A DNA stretch of 64,000 bases from Sipunculus nudus (GCA_026874595.1 CM049306.1:66280019-66344018); one strand, 5' to 3'. Positions 19,263 to 33,300 are shown, counted from the stretch's first letter. Translations and numbers: made by a program. Notes: a model not told the origin generated them from the sequence alone.

Positions 19263-22200
19263 CAGTTCCGTATGTTTGTTTGTTTGTTTGTCTGTCTGTC
19301 TGTCTGTTTGTTTGTCGGTGCTCTACAGGCCACAATTCTGAAGCAATCGCCCTGAAACTTATAGAAAAAGTGTAAAATCGAAAACCCTGGGTGCCTATTG
19401 TTTTTGGCCTTGAACGGTTCAAGGTCAAGGTCAGGGTCCCTGAAAAACCTTAAAACGGATTTTCCTTCATATCTTTGTAAAAAATAATCGTAGCGGCTTA
19501 ATCTTTAGCTCATTTTATTCCTCATCATGTTACCTTTCCACATGCTAGCAAATATCTCTGATCATTCGTTACCATAGTAACGTATTTTTGGGAAGAAATG
19601 ATAGAATTCGATATTTTCTTTCTAAATTTTTCATTTTTAAAGCTAGAGAGTTCTAGTTTTCTGCATCAGGTAGTATTTCATGAGCTGTTTATGATAGAAT
19701 TGTTAATCCCGCAAAACCTCGCACTATTTCTCGTCAAACGAGAATTTTCGAGATTTCATTTAATATGACCTGCAGGTTGCATTTTATTAACAATGGCTTT
19801 GAAATTAATGTATTTTGTGTTATTTATAAATATCTCAAAATTGTTTTTTCATTTTTTTAATATAGCCACCAGGGGGCGTGGTACTGGTAACACTACAACT
19901 TATCATTTTTGCACAACATCTTAAAAAATATTAAGCATATAACAATTTCTTTTGTCGCATCTAAGACTAGGATCATTGGCTTATTCCTGGGTACATGTAG
20001 CTTTGTGCTGCCGTTACCATGGTAACCAAATTTTGGGGTAAAACTTGACAATCTGAAAATAATCAGTTTTTTGCTTCTATCTCTGTTGATATTTATACTA
20101 CAAGGGTCTAGTTTTCTGCATGAGGTAGCATTCCTTTGGCTCAAATCCAGTCAATTGGAAGTCTCGTAGAATCTCGATCTGTTTTTCCGTCAAACGAGAA
20201 ATTACGAGATTTCGCAGAAATGCTGATAACTCGATCACGTTTTAGGTTAAAGAGTATATGGTTTCAGCCTCTGGTAGCCTTTCGGAAGCTTAACATGATA
20301 AAACTGCAAATCTCGCCAAATCTCGCATCATCTCCCGCCAAACGAGAATATTCGATATTTTGAACAAAATATTCAACAAATGTCTATATCTCTTTCAATT
20401 TTATGCTAGAGATTTTATTTTTCTACTGTTCAACAATCATTTGATTAGTGTTAAGTGATATAAGTGAATATCTCGTTATATCTCGCACCATTTGTCGTGA
20501 AACGAGAACAGTGGACCATTTAAACAAATGCCTATTATGCTGTCATTTTATACCCTACAGACATATAGTTTTTTAGCATTTGACAGCGTCTGACACTCTC
20601 ATTCACATCATGTGATTTTATTGCAATTCTCGTCAAATCTTGCCTCGTTTTTCATCAAATGATGAAAATACATCCAATTGCCGTGAGCACAAGTGGCTTC
20701 AGGGTTGACCGGTAAGTGCCGGCAAGGCTATTACAGTTGCATGTTGGCGTGCGCGGTCGTCCATGAATCTCACAAAGCAGCATTGAATAGAGGACAAAAG
20801 CCGCTAAATGTGGAGGGAACACACCTGTGATTTTTATTGTGTCCCCTTGTGCGGCCACTTGTGTTGCCAGGAACCACTGGCAAATCTTTGAAACCAGGGA
20901 CGGATCCCCGATTTTGTAGTTGGGGGTGTCAAAATATGGGCTGATCCCTGGTTAAGCAGTTGGGGGCAGGAGTAAAATTTTAATTATACATCAAATATAT
21001 ATATTAAAATAAAATATCTGGAAATTTATTTTTTTCCTTTTAGAAAATAGCCCCCAGATGGCGCTGCAGCAATCATTATTGTGCCATATCTCCAAAACTA
21101 TAGACAGTGTCACAACATTGATTGCAGCTTCTGAAACTATATTTAATGCGTTTAACCTCGTTGGGACTCTGTCGTATTCTGTGTGGGTTAAATTTTAATT
21201 ATACATAAAATATATATAATAAAAATTAAAATATAGCGAAACTATTTTTTTTCCCTTTCAGATGGCGCTGCAGCAATCATTATTGTGCCATATCTCCAAA
21301 ACTATAGACAGTGTCACAACATTGATTGCAGCTTCTGAAACTAGATTTAAAGCGTTTAACCTCGTGGGGACTCTGTCGTATTCCGCGGGGGTTAAAGTTT
21401 AATTATACATAAAATATATATAATTAAAAATAAAATATCTCGAAACCAATTTTTTTTCCTTTCAGATGGCGCAGCAGTAATCATTATTGTGCCATATCTC
21501 CAAAACTATAGACGGTGTCACAACATTGATTGCAGCTTCTGAACCTAGATTTAATGCGTTTCTCATGGGGACATTGTCATATTCAGCAGAAGTTTAAATT
21601 TAATTATACATCAAATATTTATTATAAAAAAATAAAATATCTCGAAACTTACTGTTTGTCCTTTTAATAATAGCCGCCAGATGGCACTGCAGCAATCATT
21701 TTTTTGCCATATCTATAAAACTAGAGATAGTGTCACAACATTGATTGCAGCATCTGAAACTAGCTTTAATGGGTTTATCCTCGTGAAGACTCTGTCATAT
21801 TCTTCCGTTACCATGAGGGCCTAATATAGGTTACAATTAAATTCTTCTTTTTCCTGAAATTCAAAATATGAAGATTTATTCTAATTGACTGACGCTTATT
21901 TTATTCATGCTTTCCATTCTCCATGACAGGAGTACATTGCCTACACATGGAGTTATTTTCCGTCTGTCTGTCTACTCATTTGTGGCTATTGAAAATCAGC
22001 GAAATCACATAAAAATGTGCTTCCATTTTAACCATGATAGCGGTTGTTCATTTGATCAAATCCAAACGTTCCCTGTCTGCCTGCCTAATAACTGTCCGTC
22101 TGTTTTGCTGTCTTATTTCCGGCCATTTCCGGAACTAGATTTAATGCCTTTAACCTCGTGGGGAATCTGTCGTATTCTGCGGGGGTTAAATTTTAATTAT

Positions 22201-22422
22201 ACATCAAATATATATAATAAAAAAATAAAATGTCTCGAAACTTATTTTTTGCCCTTTTAGAAATAGCCGCCAGATGGCGCTGCAGCAATCATCATTGTGC
22301 CATATCTCCAAAACTATAGACAGTGTTATACGTTCCCTGTCTGTCTGCCTAGTAACTGTCTGTCTGTTTCGCTGTCTTATTACCGGCCATTTCCGGCAAG
22401 TGTTCGACCTCTGGTCGTCTAG
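19263..22422 (+). repeat. Composite satellite unit U1
   Basis: Order in the unit: (TTTG/TCTG)n tract; GGTGCTCTACAGGCCACAAT; TCAAGGTCAAGGTCAGGG (19420); CGTTACCATAGTAACG (~19568); TTTCTCGTCAAACGAGAA (~19727); GCCACCAGGGGGCGTGG (19865); GTTACCATGGTAAC (20013); three further CRAAACGAGAA-type palindromes (to ~20500); TTCATCAAATGATGAA (~20652); GGTAAGTGCC (20711); ACCAGGGACGGATCC...GGTT hairpin end (~20890); then four ~205-215-bp subunits with CAGATGGC.CTGCAG (21056, 21262, 21464, 21679); and a final part with TGTCTGTCTACTC. No coding function is visible. The ORFs here recur in other units as translated satellite. U1 closely matches U5. Confidence 0.85.
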
Positions 22423-25400
22423 TTTGTTTGTTTGTCTGTCTGTTTGTTTGTCGGTGCTCTACACGCCACAATTTTAAAGCAATCTCTCTGAAACGCATAG
22501 AAACCGTGTTAAATCGATAACCCTGGGTGCCTATTGTTTTTGGCCATGATCGGTCGAAGGTCATTGTCATGGTCACCGAAAAACCCTAAAACGGTTTTTC
22601 CTTCATATCTTTGTAAATAATAACCGTAGCGGCTTAATCTGTAGCTCGTTTTGCTTGTCATTCCGGGGCCTTTCCTCCATTGATCTAATTGTTCCAGTCT
22701 GTTGTAAGTATGGGTGCATATTTTTTGGGGAAATGTCACAAAATTTGAATTTTTTTTCTAACTTTTAGATTTTTAGAGCTAGAGACGCCTGGTTTTTTGC
22801 ATCAGGAAGTTGTCGATCAGGTGATTATCATAAAGTACCAAGTCTCGTAGAATCTCGTGCCATTTCCCGTCAAACGAGATTTTTCGAGATTTCATTAAAT
22901 ATGACCTTGAAGTCGCCATTTTTTTAACTATGGCTTTGAAAATGACCTACTTTGTGTTATTTATAAATATCTCGAAATCAATTTTTCATTTTTTGGAAAT
23001 AGCCACCAGGGGGCGTGGTACATGAAACACTGTAACATATCATTTTTCTGCAATATCTCAAAAAATATTAAACGTGACACAATGTTTATTGTCTTATCTG
23101 AAACTAGGATCATTGGCTTTTTTCTGCGTACATGTAGCTTTGTGCTGCTGTTACCATGGTAAACAAATTTTGGGGTAAAACTTGACAATCTGAAAATAAT
23201 TAGTTTTTTGCTTCTGTCTCTGTTGATATTTATACTACAAGGGTCTAGTTTTCTGCATGAGGTAGCATTCCTTTGGCTCTAATCCAGTCAATTGGAAGTC
23301 TCGTAGAATCTCGCTCTGTTTTTCCGTCAAACGAGAAATTACGAGAATTCGCGAGATGCTGATAACTCGATCATGTTTTAAGTTAAAGAGTATAGGGTTT
23401 CAGCCTCTGGTAGCCTTTCGGAAGCTTAACATGATAAAACTGCAAATCTCGCCAAATCTCGCATCATCTCCCGCCAAACGAGAATATTCGATATTTTGAA
23501 CAAAATATTCAACAAATGTCTATATCTCTTTCAATTTTATGCTAGAGATTTTATTTTTCTACTGTTCAACAATCATTTGATTAGTGTTAAGTGATATAAG
23601 TGAATATCTCGTTATATCTCGCACCATTTGTCGTGAAACGAGAACAGTGGACCATTTAAACAAATGCCTATTATGCTGTCATTTTATACCCTACAGACAT
23701 ATAGTTTTCAGCATTTGACAGCGTCTGACACTCTAAATCACATCATGCGATTTTATTGCAATTCTCGTCAAATCTTGCCTCGTTTTTCATCAAATGATGA
23801 AAATACATCCAAATGCCGTGAGCACAAGTGGCTTCAGGGTTGACCGTTAAGTTCCGGCAAGGCTATTACAGTTACATGTTGGCGTGCGCGGTCGTCCATG
23901 GATCTCACAAAGCAGCATTGAATAGAGGACAAAAGCCGCTAAATGTGGAGGGAACACACCTGTGATTTATATTGTGTCCCCTTGTGCGGCCACTTGTGTT
24001 GCCAGGAACCACTGGCATATCTTTGAAACCAGGGACGGATCCCCGATTTTGTAGTTGGGTGTGTCAAAATATGGGCTGATCCCTGGTTTAGCAGTTCGGG
24101 GCAGGGGTAAAATTTTAATTATACATCAAATATATATGTTAAAATAAAATATCTGGAAACTTATTTTTTTCCTTTTAGAAAATAGCCCCCAGATGGCGCT
24201 GCAGCAATCATTATTGTGCCATATCTCCAAAACTATAGACAGTGTCACAACATTGATTGCAGCTTCTGAAACTATATTTAATGCGTTTAACCTTGTGGGG
24301 ACTCTGTCGTTTTCTGCGGTGGTTAAATTTTAATTATGCATAAAATATATATAATAAAAATTAAAATATCGCGAAACTATTTTTTTTCCTTTCAGATGGC
24401 GCTGCAGCAATCATTATTGTGCCATATCTCCAAAACTATAGACAGTGTCACAACATTGATTGCAGCTTCTGAAACTAGATTTAAAGCGTTTAACCTCGTG
24501 GGGACTCTGTCGTATTCCGCGGGGGTTAAATTTTAATTATACATAATATATATAATTAAAAATAAAATATCTCGAAACTATTTTTTTTTCCTTTCAGATG
24601 GCGCTGCAGTAATCATTATTGTGCCATATCTCCAAAACTATAGACGGTGTCACAACATTAATTGCAGCTTTTGAACCAAGATTTAATGCGTTTTCCTCGT
24701 GGGGACATTGTCATATTCTGCAGAAGTTTAAATTTAATTATACATCAAATATTTATTATAAAAAAATGAAATATCTCGAAACTTATTTTTTGTCCTTTTA
24801 ATAATAGCCGCCAGATGGCGCTGCAGCAATCATTATTTTGCCATATCTATAAAACTATAGATAGTGTCACAACATTGATTGCAGCATCTGAAACTAGATT
24901 TAATGGGTTTATCCTCGTGAAGACTCTGTCATATTCTTCCGTTACCATGAGGGCCTAATATAGGTTACAATTAAATTCTTCTTTTTCCTGAAATTCAAAA
25001 TATGAAGATTTATTCTAATTGACTGACCCTTATTTTATTCATGCCTTCCATTCTCCATGACAGGAGTACATTGCCTACACATGGAGTTATTTTCCGTCTG
25101 TCTGTCTACTCATTTGTGGCTATTGAAAATCAGCGAAATCACATAAAAATGTGCTTCCATTTTAACCATGATAGCGGTTGTTCATTTGATCAGATCCAAA
25201 CGTTCCCTGTCTGTCTGCCTAGTAACTGTCCGTCTGTTTCGCTGTCTTATTTCCGGCCATATCGGGAACTAGATTTAATCCATTTTACCTCGTGGGGACT
25301 CTGTCGTATTCTGCGGGGGTTAAATTTTAATTATACATCAAATATATATAATAAAAAAATAAAATATCTCGAAACTTATTTTTCGTCCTTTTAGAAATAG

Positions 25401-25556
25401 CCGCCAGATGACACTGCAGCAATCATTATTGTGCAATATCTCCAAAACTATAGACAGTGTTATACGTTCCCTGTCTGTATGCCAAGTAACTGTCCGTCTG
25501 TTTCGCTGTCTTATTACCAGCCATTTCCGGCAAGCGTTCGAGCTCTGGTCGTCTAG
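22423..25556 (+). repeat. Composite satellite unit U2
   Basis: Same order as U1. CCACCAGGGGGCGT is at 23003. The TCAAGGTCA motif is degraded (AAGGTCATTGTCATGGTCA, ~22557), and the splice-donor-like GGTAAGT is mutated to GTTAAGT (~23845). It holds four to five CAGATGGCGCTGCAG-type subunits between 24185 and 24830. U2 matches U6 closely from about 22900 on. Its first ~450 bp are less similar. Confidence 0.82.
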
Positions 25557-27989
25557 TTTGTTACTTGCCGGAAATCTTCGATTTTCGCAAGTATGTTGGT
25601 CAGTTCCGTATGTTTGTTACTTGCCGGAATCAAAGATTCGGCAAGTATGTTGATCACTTGCGTATGTTTGTTTGTCTGTTTGTCTGTTTGTCTGTTTGTC
25701 TGTTTGTCTGTCTGTCTGTCTGTGCTCTACAGGCCACAATTTTTCACCGACCGCTCTGAAACTTATAAATATAGTGTAAGATCGGTTCTCCTCGGAGCCT
25801 ATTGTTTTTGGTCATGATCGGTGAAAGGTCAAGGTCAGTGTCACCAAAACACCTAAAATTTTTATTTTCTTCATATCTTCGTCAATAATAATCGTAGCCG
25901 CATAATCTGTAGCTCATTTTACTCCTCTTTATGTTAGCTTTCCAAATGCTATCAAATTTTTCCGGTCAATTGTTACCATGGTAACGTATTTTTGGGGGAA
26001 AATCAGAAAATTCGAAAATTTCACTCCAAATTTCTCACTTTTTAAGTTAGAGAGGTCCAGTTTTTTGCATTGTGTAGCATTTAATATGCTCTATGCAAAA
26101 TTAATGCAAGTCTCGCAAAATCTCGTGCCATTTGTCGTCAAATGAGACTTTTCGAGATTTCATTAAATACGATTTAGAGGTGGCAGTTTTACAGCTAAGG
26201 TTCTGAAAGTGACATATTTTCTGTTTTTCTGTATTATCTCGAACTTGTTTTTTTCATTTTTCAAAAATAGCCACCAGGGGGCGTGGTACCGGAAACACTA
26301 CAACTTATCATTTTTCCGCAATATCTAAAAAAATATTAGGCATATAACACATTTTTTCGTCGCATCTAACACTAGGATCATTGCCTTATTCCTTCGTACA
26401 TTTAGCCTTGTGCTGCGGTTAGCATGGTTACCAAATTTTGGGGTAAAACTTAACAATCTGAAAACATGATGTTTTTCGCTTTTATCTCTGTTAATATTTA
26501 AGCTACAAGGGTCTAGTTTTTTGCATAAGGCAGCATTCCCATGGTTCTAAGTCATTCAATTGCAAATCTCGTCAAATCTCACTCGGTTTATCGTCAAACG
26601 AGAAATTACGAGATTTTAAACAAATATCTGTACCTCGGCTATTTTAATGCTACAAGGGTCTAGTTTTTATTGTTCTAAGATTTTTTAGTAGATTAAAGTG
26701 ACACAAGTGAATATCTCGTCAAATCTCGCACCATTTGTCGTCAAACGAGAACAGAGGACCACTTAAACAAATGCCTATAATGCTGTCATTTTTTACACTA
26801 CAGACATATAGTTTTCAGCATGTGACAGCGCCTGACACTCTCAGTCATATAATGTGATTATATAGCAATTCCCGTCAAATCTCGCCTCGTTTTTTATCAA
26901 ATGATGAAGATAAATCCAATTGCCGTGAGCACAAGTGGCTTCAGGGTTGACCGGTAAGTGCCGGTAAGGCCATTACAGTTGCAAGTTGGCGTGCGCGGTC
27001 GTCCATGAATTTCACAAAGCAGCATTGAAAAGAGGACAAAAGCCGCTAAATTTGAATTGAACACACCTGTTATTTTCATTGTGTCCCCTTGTTCGGCCAC
27101 TTGTGTTGCCAGGAATCACTGGCAAATCTTTCAAACCAGGGACGGATCCCCGATTTTGTAGTTGGGTGGGTCAAAATATGGGCGGATCCCTGGTTTAGCA
27201 TTTGGGGGCAGGGGATTAATTTTAATTATACATTAAATATTTATAATAAAAAATAAAATATTTCGAAACTTATTTTTTTCCGTTTAGAAATTAGCCGCCA
27301 GATGGCGCTGCAGCAATCATTATTGTGCCATATCTCCAAAACTATACACACTGTCACAACATTGATTGCAGCATCTGATACTAGATTTATTGCGTTTATC
27401 CTCCTGGGGACTCTGTCACATTCTGTAGGGGTTAAATTTAATTAAACATCAAATATATATATATATATATAATAAAATAAATATCTGGGAACTTATTATT
27501 TTTTTCAGAAAAAAGCCGCCAGATGGCGCTGCAGCAAGCATTATTGTGCCATATCTCCAAAACTATAGACAGTGTCACAACATTGATTGCAGCATCTGAA
27601 ACTAGATTTAATGCGATTATCCTCGTGGGGACTATGTCATATTCTTCCATTACCATGGTGACTTTATATACGTTACAATTATATTCTTCTTTTTCTTAAA
27701 ATTCAAAATATGGAGTTTTCTTCTAATAGACGGTTTCCCATTTTCCATGACAGGAGTACATGGCCTTCACATGGAGTTTTTTCCCGTCTGTCTGTCTGTT
27801 CGTCTGTCTACTCATCTGCGACTTTCGAAAATCAACATTACCACACAAAATTGTGCTTCTGTTTACGCCATTATTCGGGTACTTCATTTGACCAGTTCCA
27901 AATGTAAACTGCCTGCCTGCTGTATGTTGTCTCCTAGTTTGACTTTCTTATTTCCGCTTCCGGCAAGCGTTCGACCTCTGGTCGTCTAG
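25557..27989 (+). repeat. Composite satellite unit U3
   Basis: Opens with two units of the ~55-bp hairpin minisatellite (25561-25650), then a long (TGTTTGTC)n tract. AGGTCAAGGTCA is at 25826, GTTACCATGGTAAC at 25972, GCCACCAGGGGGCGTGG at 26270 and GGTAAGTGCC at ~26953. Two CCGCCAGATGGCGCTGCAG subunits lie near 27296 and 27516. Its head is closest to U4, so U3 and U4 look like a tandem pair. Confidence 0.82.
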
Positions 27990-29774
27990 TTTGTCTGTTT
28001 GTCTGTTTGTCTGTTTGTCTGTCTGTGCTCTACAGGCCACAATTTTTCACCGATCGCTCTGAAACTTATAGATATAGTGTAAGATCTGTTCTCCTCGGAG
28101 CCTATTGTTTTTGGTCATGATCGGTGAAAGGTCAAGGTCAGTGTCACCAAAACACCTAAATTTTTTATTTTCTTCATATCTTCGTCCATAATAATCGTAG
28201 TCGCATAATCAGTAGCTAATTTTACTCCTCTTTATGTTAGCTTTCCAATTGCTATCAAATTTTTCTGGTCAATTGTTACCATGTTTACGCATTTTTGGGG
28301 GAAAATCTGAAAATTCGAAAATTTCACTCCAAATTTCTCATTTTTTAAGTTAGAGAGGTCTAGTATTTTGCATTGTGTAGCATTTAATATGCTCTATGGA
28401 AAATTAATGCAAGTCTCGCAAAATCTCGTGCCATTTTTCGTCAAACGAGATTTTTCGAGATTTCATTAAATACGATTTGGAGGTGGCAGTTTTACAGCTA
28501 ACGTTCTGAAAGTGACATATTTTCTGTTTTTCTGTATTATCTCGAACTAGTTCTTTCATTTTTCGAAAACAGCCCGGAAACACTACAACTTTTCATTTTT
28601 CCGCAATATCTAAAAACATTTTAAGCATATAACAATTTTCTTTGTCGCATCTAAAACTAGGATCATTGCCTTATTCCTTCCTACATAAAGCCTTGTGCTG
28701 CCGCTACCATGGTTACCAAATTTTGGGGTTAAACTTGACGATCTGAAAATATGTAGTTTTTGGCTTCTATCTCGGTTAATATTTATGCTCTAAGGGTCTA
28801 GTTTTTAGCATAAGGCTGCTTTCTCTTGGTTCTGAGCCATTCAATTGCAAGTCTCGTCAAATCTCGCTCGGTTTATTGCCAAACGAGAAATTACGAGATT
28901 TCACAGAAATGCTGATAACTTGATCATGGTTAATGCTAAAATGGAGTAGTTTTCAGCATTTGGTACTATTTCAGAAGCTGGACATGAATACATTGCAAAT
29001 CTCGCCTCATCTCGTATCATCTCCCGCCAAACGAGAATATTTTAGATTTCAAACAAATGTCTTTATCTCGGTCATTTTCATGCTAGATATTTTATTTTTC
29101 TATTGTTCAAGAATCATTTGACTAGTTTTAAGTGATAAAAGTGAATATCTCGTCATATCTCGCACCATTTCTTGTCAAACGAGAACATGGGACCATTCAA
29201 AGAAACGCCTATAATTGTGTTATTTTTATGTGGAAGACTTATAGTTTTCAGCATTTGATAGCGTCTAACATTCTCGGTCACATTATATGATTATATTGTA
29301 AGTTTCTTAAAATCTTGCACCGTTTTTCTTCAAATAAAAAAAGTACATCCAATTGCCATGACCATAAGCGATGGCAGTATGTGATAGTAAATGTCGGCAG
29401 GGGCATTACATTTGACAATTGGAGCTTTGTTCTATGGATGTGCGATGGTCCATGAAAAGACACAATCCGGATTGATCCCACCTGTGCTTTTGGTGGTGGC
29501 CTGTTTTCATTCTTTGTATGGCCGCACTTTGAGGATTTCAATGCATTGAGAGCTTAATGACCTGTTGTTAAAGGTTAATCCCTTTAAAAAAAAACAAAAA
29601 CAAAGAGAGAGGCTCCCCGAAATGTTACGGAATGCAGAGATAGTGTTGCTGGTAAGCACAATCACAACTATAATATCAGGGACGGATCCCCGATTTGCAG
29701 TTGGGTGTGTCAAATCAGGGACGGATATCCGGTTTGCAATTAGGGGTAGGGGATAAATATAAATTATACATCAT

Positions 29775-29805
<31 letters not shown>

Positions 29806-30364
29806 TAATAATAATAATAACAATAATAATAATAATAACATACTAATAAAATTTCGCGAAGCTTACTTTTATCATTTTGGAAAATAACCACCAGATGCCG
29901 CTGCAGTAATCATTATTGTACCATATCTCCAAAACTATAAACTGTGTCACAACTTTGATTGTAGCATCTGAAACTAGATTTAATGCGTTTATCCTCTTGG
30001 TTACTCTTTCATATTCTTCCCTTACCATAGTGACCTTATGTAGGTTACAATTCATGAAATTCAAAGTATGAAGAATTATTCGAATAGACTGTGGCTTATT
30101 TTATTCATACTTTCAATTTTGTATGGCATGAGTACACGACCTTCACCTGGAGTTTTTTTTCTGTCTGTCTGTCTGTTTGTCTGTCTACTCGTCTGCGACT
30201 TTTGAAAATCAGTAAAACCACATAAAGATGTGCTTATGTTTTCCAAACAATAGGGGTTGGTCATTTGACCTGTTCCAAATGTTTTTTGCCTTTCTGCTGT
30301 TTGTTGTCTGTTAGCTTGACTTTCTAATTTCTACTTCCGGCAAGTCCCGACCTATGGTCGTCTA
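27990..30364 (+). repeat. Composite satellite unit U4, missing the CTCF-like core
   Basis: Very similar to U3 in its first half. At ~28568 the unit reads AAAACAGCCCGGAAACACT where U3 has AGCC, the CCAGGGGGCG core and then GGAAACACT, so about 17 bp are absent and the flanks are kept. The second half differs from U1-U3: it has GCATTACATTTGAC, a Pu-rich AAAAACAAAAACAAAGAGAG stretch, two copies of CAGGGACGGAT (~29677 and 29716) and an (ATA)n microsatellite (29776-29838). U13 shares this tail type. Confidence 0.82.
29776..29838 (+). repeat. (TAA)n microsatellite
   Basis: About 20 TAA/ATA triplets with two C interruptions. A shorter, more degraded relative occurs at the matching place in U13 (~63568-63610). 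Confidence 0.92.
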
Positions 30365-33300
30365 GTTTGTTTGTTTGTCTGTCTGTCTGTTTGTTTGTCG
30401 GTGCTCTACAGGCCACAAATCTGAAGCAATCGCCCTGAAACTTATAGAAAAAGTGTAAAATCGAAAACCCTGGGTGCCTATTGTTTTTGGCCTTGAACGG
30501 TTCAAGGTCAAGGTTAGGGTCCCTGAAAAACCTTAAAACGGATTTTCCTTCATATCTTTGTAAAAAATAATCGTAGCGGCTTAATCTTTAGCTCATTTTA
30601 TTCCTCATCATGTTACCTTTCCACATGCTAGCAAATATCTCTGATCATTCGTTACCATAGTAACGTATTTTTGGGAAGAAATGATAGAATTCGATATTTT
30701 CATTCTAAATTTTTCATTTTTAAAGCTAGAGAGTTCTAGTTTTCTGCATCAGGTAGTATTTCATGAGCTGTTTATGATAGAACTGTGAATCCCGCAAAAC
30801 CTCGCACTATTTCTCGTCAAACGAGAGTTTTCGAGATTTCATTAAATATGACCTGCAGGTTGCATTTTATTAACAATGGCTTTGAAATTAATGTATTTTG
30901 TGTTATTTATAAATATCTCGAAATTGTTTTTTCATTTATTTAAAATAGCCACCAGGGGGCGTGGTACTGGTAACACTACAACTTATCATTTTTGCACAAC
31001 ATCTTAAAAAATATTAAGCATATAACAATTTCTTTTGTCGCATCTAAGACTAGGATGATTGGCTTATTCCTGGGTACATGTAGCTTTGTGCTGCCGTTAC
31101 CATGGTAACCAAATTTTGGGGTAAAACTTGACAATCTGAAAATAATTAGTTTTTTGCTTCTATCTCTGTTGATATTTATACTACAAGGGTCTAGTTTTCT
31201 GCATGAGGTAGCATTCCTTTGGCTCTAATCCAGTCAAGTGGAAGTCTCATAGAATCTCGATCTGTTTTTCCGTCAAACGAGAAATTACGAGATTTCGCAG
31301 AAATGCTGATAACTCGATCACGTTTTAGGTTAAAGAGTATACGGTTTCAGCCTCTGGTAGCCTTTCGGAAGCTTAACATGATAAAACTGCAAATCTCGCC
31401 AAATCTCGCATCATCTCCCGCCAAACGAGAATATTCGATATTTTGAACAAAATATTCAACAAATGTCTTTATCTCTTTCAATTTTATGCTAGAGATTTTA
31501 TTTTTCTACTGTTTAACAATCATTTGATTAGTGTTTAGTGATATAAGTGAATATCTCGTTATATCTCGCACCTTTTGTCGTCAAACGAGAACAGTGGACC
31601 ATTTAAACAAATGCCTATTATGCTGTCATTTTATACCCTACAGACATATAGTTTTTAGCATTTGACCGCGTCTGACACTCTCATTCACATCATGTGATTT
31701 TATTGCAATTCTCGTCAAATCTTGCCTCGTTTTTCATCAAATGATGAAAATACATCCAATTGCCGTGAGCACAAGTGGCTTCAGGGTTGACCGGTAAGTG
31801 CCGGCAAGGCTATTACAGTTGCATGTTGGCGTGCGCGGTCGTCCATGAATCTCACAAAGCAGCATTGAATAGAGGACAAAAGCCGCTAAATGTGACGGGG
31901 AACACACCTGTGATTTTTATTGTGTCCCCTTGTGCGGCCACTTGTGTTGCCAGGAATCACTGGCTAATATTTGAAACCAGGGACGGATCCCCGATTTTGT
32001 AGTTGGGGGTGTCAAAATATGGGCTGATCCCTGGTTAAGCAGTTGGGGGCAGGAGTAAAATTTTAATTATACATCAAATATATATATTAAAATAAAATAT
32101 CTGGAAACTTATTTTTTTCCTTTTAGAAAATAGCCCCCAGATGGCGCTGCAGCAATCATTATTGTGCCATATCTCCAAAACTATAGACAGTGTCACAACA
32201 TTGATTGCAGCTTCTGAAACTATATTTAATGCGTTTAACTTCGTTGGGACTCTGTCGTATTCTGTGGGGGTTAAATTTTAATTATACATAAAATATATAT
32301 AATAAAAATTAAAATATCGCGAAACTATTTTATTTTCCCTTTCAGATGGCGCTGCAGCAATCATTATTGTGCCATATCTCCAAAACTATAGACAGTGTCA
32401 CAACATTGATTGCAGCTTCTGAAACTAGATTTAAAGCGTTTAACCTCATGGGGACTCTGTCGTATTCCGATGGGGTTAAAGTTTAATTATACATAAAATA
32501 TATATAATTAAAAATAAAATATCTCGAAACTATTTTTTTTTCCTTTCAGATGGCGCTGCAGTAATCATTATTGTGCCATATCTCCAAAACTATAGACGGT
32601 GTCACAACATTGATTGCAGCTTCTGAACCTAGATTTAATGCGTTTTCCTCGTGGGGACATTGTCATATTCAGCAGAAGTTTAAATTTAATTATACATCAA
32701 ATATTTATTATAAAAAAATAAAATATCTCGAAACTTACTTTTTGTCCTTTTAATAATAGCCGCCAGATGGCACTGCAGCAATCATTTTTTTGCCATATCT
32801 ATAACACTAGAGATAGTGTCACAACATTGATTGCAGCATCTGAAACTAGATTTAATGGGTTTATCCTCGTGAAGACTCTGTCATATTCTTCCGTTACCAT
32901 GGGGGTCTAATATAGGTTACAATTAAATTCTTCTTTTTCCTGAAATTCAAAATATGAAGATTTATTCTTATTGACTGACGCTTATTTTATTCATGCTTTC
33001 CATTCTCCATGACAGGAGTACATTGCCTACACATGGAGTTATTTTCCGTCTGTCTGTCTACTCATTTGTGGCTATTGAAAGTCAGCGAAATCACATAAAA
33101 ATGTGCTTCCATTTTAACCATGATAGCGGTTGTTCATTTGATCAAATCCAAACGTTCCCTGTCTGTCTGCTTAGTAACTGTCCGTCTGTTTTGCTGTCTT
33201 ATTTCCGGCCATTTCCGGAACTAGATTTAATGCCTTTAACCTCGTGGGGACTCTGTCGTATTCTGCGGGGATTAAATTTTAATTATACATCAAATATATA

